This document shows positions 51,926-54,838 of a stretch of 54,838 bases of DNA, in pieces (positions within the stretch are counted from its first letter, which is position 1; each line of letters begins with the position of its first letter). The notes under the pieces are model-generated. The model saw nothing but the letters and a program-made list of their open reading frames with translations, made no database searches and was not told the origin of the DNA. The translations under genes and the position numbers were made by a program. The DNA is from Eubacteriales bacterium (GTDB lineage Bacteria; Bacillota; Clostridia; Lachnospirales; Lachnospiraceae): positions 1 through 54,838 of the forward strand of contig JAUNPS010000032.1 of NCBI GenBank assembly GCA_030536575.1. Reading direction: 5' to 3'.

Positions 51926-52783
51926 ATGTGGATAGCAAATCAATGGAACGATTATGAAGTCATCGACACCTCCAAGGGCGAAAAGCTGGAACGCTGGGGC
52001 GATTACCTGCTGATCCGCCCCGATCCCCAGGTCATCTGGGACACCCCGAAAACCCACCGGGGCTGGAAAAAGCCGAACGGCCACTACCACCGCAGTAAAA
52101 AAGGCGGCGGCGAATGGGAATTTTTCGACCTGCCGCAGCAGTGGGACATTCATTATAAAACTCTCACCTTTAATCTGAAGCCTTTCAGCTTCAAGCATAC
52201 CGGCCTCTTCCCGGAGCAGGCCACGAACTGGGACTGGTTCTCTGAGAAAATCCGAACTGCCGGACGCCCGGTGAAAGTGCTGAACCTCTTTGCTTATACC
52301 GGGGGCGCGACCTTGGCCGCAGCGGCGGCGGGCGCTTCCGTGACCCATGTGGATGCCTCCAAGGGCATGGTAGGCTGGGCGAAGGAAAACGCCCGTTCCT
52401 CCGGACTGGAAGAAAAGCCCATCCGCTGGATCGTGGACGACTGCGTGAAATTTGTAGAGCGGGAGATCCGCCGCGGGAACCACTACGACGGCATTATTAT
52501 GGACCCGCCTTCCTATGGGCGCGGCCCGAAAGGGGAAATCTGGAAAATTGAGGATATGATCCATCCGTTGGTGAAGCTCTGTGCGCAGCTTCTCAGTGAC
52601 GACCCGCTGTTTTTCCTGATTAATTCCTATACCACCGGGCTTGCTCCGGCTGTTCTCACGTACCTGATTGCCACGGAGCTGAAATCTTTTGGCGGAACCG
52701 TGGACTCGCAGGAAGTGGGACTGCCTGTCAGCAGCAATGGGCTGGTGTTGCCCTGCGGCGCATCCGGACGCTGGGAGCGCTGA
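51926..52783 (+). CDS. Class I SAM-dependent methyltransferase, RlmI-like without PUA domain
   Basis: The 285-residue protein resembles the catalytic part of RlmI/RlmK-type 23S rRNA methyltransferases. Motif I is LNLFAYTGGATLAAAAAGASVTHVDASKGMVGWAKENARSSGL. The catalytic DPPSY block (IIMDPPSYGRGPKGE) follows. No N-terminal PUA domain is present, so the RNA or other target may differ from RlmI. It is probably co-transcribed with the GNAT gene. Confidence 0.88.
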   Translation: MWIANQWNDYEVIDTSKGEKLERWGDYLLIRPDPQVIWDTPKTHRGWKKPNGHYHRSKKGGGEWEFFDLPQQWDIHYKTLTFNLKPFSFKHTGLFPEQATNWDWFSEKIRTAGRPVKVLNLFAYTGGATLAAAAAGASVTHVDASKGMVGWAKENARSSGLEEKPIRWIVDDCVKFVEREIRRGNHYDGIIMDPPSYGRGPKGEIWKIEDMIHPLVKLCAQLLSDDPLFFLINSYTTGLAPAVLTYLIATELKSFGGTVDSQEVGLPVSSNGLVLPCGASGRWER

Positions 52784-52803
52784 AAACCGCATAACCTATT
52801 TTT

Positions 52804-52830
52804 GCTGGCCCTGATTCGGGGCCAGCTTTC
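52804..52830 (+). terminator. Intrinsic terminator after the GNAT-methyltransferase operon
   Basis: A perfect 8-bp stem GCTGGCCC/GGGCCAGC (52804-52811 and 52819-52826) with a 7-nt loop is followed by TTTC. The T-tract is short, so it may be moderately efficient. Confidence 0.65.
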
Positions 52831-52858
52831 TCACGTCTGCATCTCCAGGCCTGCGCCT

Positions 52859-54574
52859 TTACACCGCCGCCTCCGCCTTCACCTGCCTCTCCTCCTTCTC
52901 AATATCCGCAATCTCATCCATCCGCAGCTCCTCCGACAGAATCTCCGCCGCATTCAGCGTACAATTTCCCATCCGCTCCAGCCCGCCAAGCACCGCCGAA
53001 AACAGAATCGTAAACTCCGGCCTGCACTTCTGCTTCTTCAGCCGCTCCACATGGTTCTTCATCAGACTCACTTCCAGCTCCCGGATCTCTTCCTTCTTCT
53101 CCGCCACGCCATTGATCACCGCTGCGTCGCCCACCCGCAGCGCATTCGCACATTGCGTCAGCATATCTTCAATATATTCCATCCCCTCTTCAATCTCATG
53201 CTGCGCCTCCTTCGAAAAGCGGTAGCCCTTCTCCTGATGCACCTTCGCCACGTTCGCAATCTCCAGGCTGTTCTTCGCCACACGCTCCATCTCATCCATC
53301 ACCGTCATGTAAGCGGCAGCCCTGCGCGCCTGCGACTCCGTGTAAACCCCGCTCGCCATCCGGGACGCAATATACTTCACAGCCTGCTCCTGAATCTCCT
53401 TCACAACTGCAACCTGGCTCTCTGCCTTTTCCTGCAATCCCACATCCTGCTGCAAAAAAGCCGTCTTTGCCTGTTTTGTCAGCTCCTTCACCATCCTCGT
53501 CACCCGCATCACCTCTTTCCGGATCAGATGCAGAGACACCGTCGGCGCAGTAATCGCCGGATCAATATACTGCAGTCCGGCCGCCGCTTCCTCTTTCTCC
53601 TCATCCCCCGGCACCAGGAACATCACAATCTTCACCATCAGCCAGATCAGCGGCAGCCAAATCAGCGTATTCACAATATTAAACGTCGTATGCGCATTCG
53701 CGATCTGCCTGGAAATCACATCGATCTCATTCCCCTTTGGCGAAATCCACTCCACAAACTTCGCAAACCAGGGAATGATCCAAAGAAACAGAAAACTTCC
53801 GCTGATATTAAACACACTGTGCGCCACCGCTGTCCGCTTCGCATCCTTGGACTGTCCGATGGTCGCCAGAAGCGCCGTGATCGTGGTTCCAATATTGTCC
53901 CCCAGCAGAATCGGAATCGCACCCGTAAGCCCAATAATACTGGAAACGCCGTCCGCCGCAGGCTGCATTGCAAAATTCTGAAGCACTGCAATCGTCGCCG
54001 AACTGCTCTGCACCACCAGCGTCATCAGCGTACCCACCAGCACGCCCAACACCGGCACATGGGATACCCGCTCGATCAGACTCGTAAACACCGGGCTGGA
54101 CGCCAGCGGCTTCATGACGTCTCCCATTGTAATAATCCCGACAAACAACAGGCCGAATGCGAAAATCGTCTGCCCGATATTCTTCGCTTTCTCCGATTTC
54201 GCAAAGAAAAAGACCACAAACCCGACAAAAACAATCGGCCAGATAAAATCATTGATCTTAAACGCAATGATCTGCGCAGTCATCGTCGTCCCGATATTCG
54301 CGCCCAGAATCACCGAAATTGCCTGGGGAAGCTGCATCAGCCCCGCGCTTACAAAACCAATCACCATAACGGTCGTCGCGCTGCTGCTCTGGAGCACGCT
54401 CGTCACCAGCGCCCCCGCCAGAACCCCCATGATCGGATTCTTCGTCAGCACGCCCAGAATCGTTTTCATTTTCTCGCCCGCTGCCTTCTGCAGCCCTTCG
54501 CTCATCATGTTCATTCCGTAAATAAATACGGCCAAACCGCCCAGCAGTCCGGTAATGGTCTTAAATGTCTCCAT
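52859..54574 (-). CDS. Na/Pi cotransporter family protein with PhoU-like C-terminal domain
   Basis: The 571-residue protein has two inverted Na/phosphate symporter repeats within about eight membrane helices (1-310). Each carries the QSSSA motif: VTSVLQSSSATTVMVIGF and LVVQSSSATIAVLQNF. The cytoplasmic C-terminal part (about 340-560) is helical and PhoU-like, with paired bundles such as MTVMDEMERVAKNSLEIANV. It imports phosphate with sodium; the PhoU-like part may regulate it. ATG 54574 has an AGGAGAGAAG site. A Pho-box-like array lies on the other side of its upstream region. Confidence 0.92.
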   Translation of the reverse strand: METFKTITGLLGGLAVFIYGMNMMSEGLQKAAGEKMKTILGVLTKNPIMGVLAGALVTSVLQSSSATTVMVIGFVSAGLMQLPQAISVILGANIGTTMTAQIIAFKINDFIWPIVFVGFVVFFFAKSEKAKNIGQTIFAFGLLFVGIITMGDVMKPLASSPVFTSLIERVSHVPVLGVLVGTLMTLVVQSSSATIAVLQNFAMQPAADGVSSIIGLTGAIPILLGDNIGTTITALLATIGQSKDAKRTAVAHSVFNISGSFLFLWIIPWFAKFVEWISPKGNEIDVISRQIANAHTTFNIVNTLIWLPLIWLMVKIVMFLVPGDEEKEEAAAGLQYIDPAITAPTVSLHLIRKEVMRVTRMVKELTKQAKTAFLQQDVGLQEKAESQVAVVKEIQEQAVKYIASRMASGVYTESQARRAAAYMTVMDEMERVAKNSLEIANVAKVHQEKGYRFSKEAQHEIEEGMEYIEDMLTQCANALRVGDAAVINGVAEKKEEIRELEVSLMKNHVERLKKQKCRPEFTILFSAVLGGLERMGNCTLNAAEILSEELRMDEIADIEKEERQVKAEAAV

Positions 54575-54716
54575 TTCTTCTCTCCTGTATGTGGATTTCC
54601 ATCAGTTCAAACGCTTCTATTATAAAGAAGGTTTCCCAAATCCATTTCAAGACAATGTAAAATCTGTGTAAAGTTTTCGATTATTTTTCCAAATATTTTG
54701 GAATTTTATCCATAAT

Positions 54717-54765
54717 TTAACAAAAACTTAACCCAAGGTTCACGGGTGTTTGACAGCTATATAAA
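54717..54765 (+). promoter_or_regulatory. Pho-box-like tandem repeats and -10 for a gene beyond the window
   Basis: Four hexamers, TTAACA (54717), TTAACC (54728), TTCACG (54739) and TTGACA (54750), are spaced exactly 11 bp apart, the pattern of PhoP/PhoB binding repeats. A TATAAA (54760-54765) follows. The likely target is a phosphate-starvation gene to the right of the window. It could also influence the divergent Na/Pi gene. Confidence 0.6.
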
Positions 54766-54776
54766 GTGAAAAGTGC

Positions 54777-54807
54777 TCTCAGGCCGCATTATTCCTGAGA
54801 TTTTTTT
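54777..54807 (+). terminator. Terminator-like hairpin just after the Pho-type promoter
   Basis: TCTCAGG/CCTGAGA (7 bp) with a 10-nt loop is followed directly by seven T residues. It begins only a few bases after the predicted transcription start. It is either a leader attenuator or the end of a very short RNA. Confidence 0.6.
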
Positions 54808-54838
54808 GTCAAATTTATCGTTGCATTATATAGTATTA

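Noticed and set aside
52802-54625. Plus-strand reading frame of 607 codons opposite the Na/Pi cotransporter gene
   Set aside because: It is composed mostly of Arg, His, Leu and Pro, has no domain, and mirrors codon bias of the real gene on the minus strand.

Overview
The window comes from a low-to-mid GC Gram-positive anaerobe, most likely a member of the Clostridia close to Lachnospiraceae. Supporting signs are the ribosomal gene order with a KOW-domain gene between map and infA, type Z S14, strong GGAGG ribosome-binding sites, YesM/YesN two-component pairs beside sugar ABC transporters that lack their own ATPase, and a cobalamin riboswitch of the clostridial type. This placement rests on gene content only.

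Layout. (1) 1-4484: a partial Rpn/PD-(D/E)XK nuclease-like gene, a cyclophilin, a class II ketose-bisphosphate aldolase, endonuclease IV and a GDSL esterase. (2) 4529-8256: the distal part of the ribosomal operon on the minus strand (rpmJ, rpsM, rpsK, rpsD, rpoA, rplQ), with its own strong promoter and a terminator. (3) about 8286-27960: a 19-20 kb carbohydrate-uptake island. It has two MalFG/LplBC-type permease pairs, two solute-binding proteins, two complete YesM/YesN-like sensor/regulator pairs, and several enzymes: an HpaI-type aldolase, an NHL propeller, a 2-hydroxyacid dehydrogenase, a sugar isomerase/epimerase, a TIM-barrel hydrolase-like protein and a DUF2284 protein. It also holds two related copies of a large structured RNA. 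(4) 27994-41011: the proximal ribosomal operon on the minus strand, from rpsJ through the S10 and spc genes, secY, adk, map and the KOW gene to infA, closed by a terminator. (5) 41023-48758: an M18 aminopeptidase and a cobalamin-riboswitch-controlled operon of a methyltransferase and a nickel/peptide-type ABC importer. (6) 48781-54838: a possible small type I toxin-antitoxin locus, a secreted transglutaminase/leucine-rich-repeat protein, a GNAT plus methyltransferase operon, a Na/phosphate cotransporter, and a Pho-box-like promoter pointing out of the window.

The most unusual feature is the island sitting exactly between infA and rpmJ, which are normally adjacent. Both cut ends look repaired. 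infA is followed by an intrinsic terminator. rpmJ is preceded by a promoter that shares an identical 23-bp upstream block with the promoter of rpsJ at the head of the operon. The second unusual feature is the pair of large RNAs (8286-8659 and 22963-23241). They share three long sequence blocks and a closing stem with compensatory changes. They may belong to a known large clostridial RNA class such as raiA, which could not be checked here.

Within the island, each transporter operon lies beside a YesM/YesN pair, so extracellular sugar sensing probably activates uptake. The enzymes point to breakdown of a sugar or sugar acid through a 2-oxo acid intermediate. No MsmX-like ATPase is encoded, so a shared one elsewhere is inferred. 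Start codons were chosen from ribosome-binding-site spacing and family N-termini, and differ from the longest open frame in many places.
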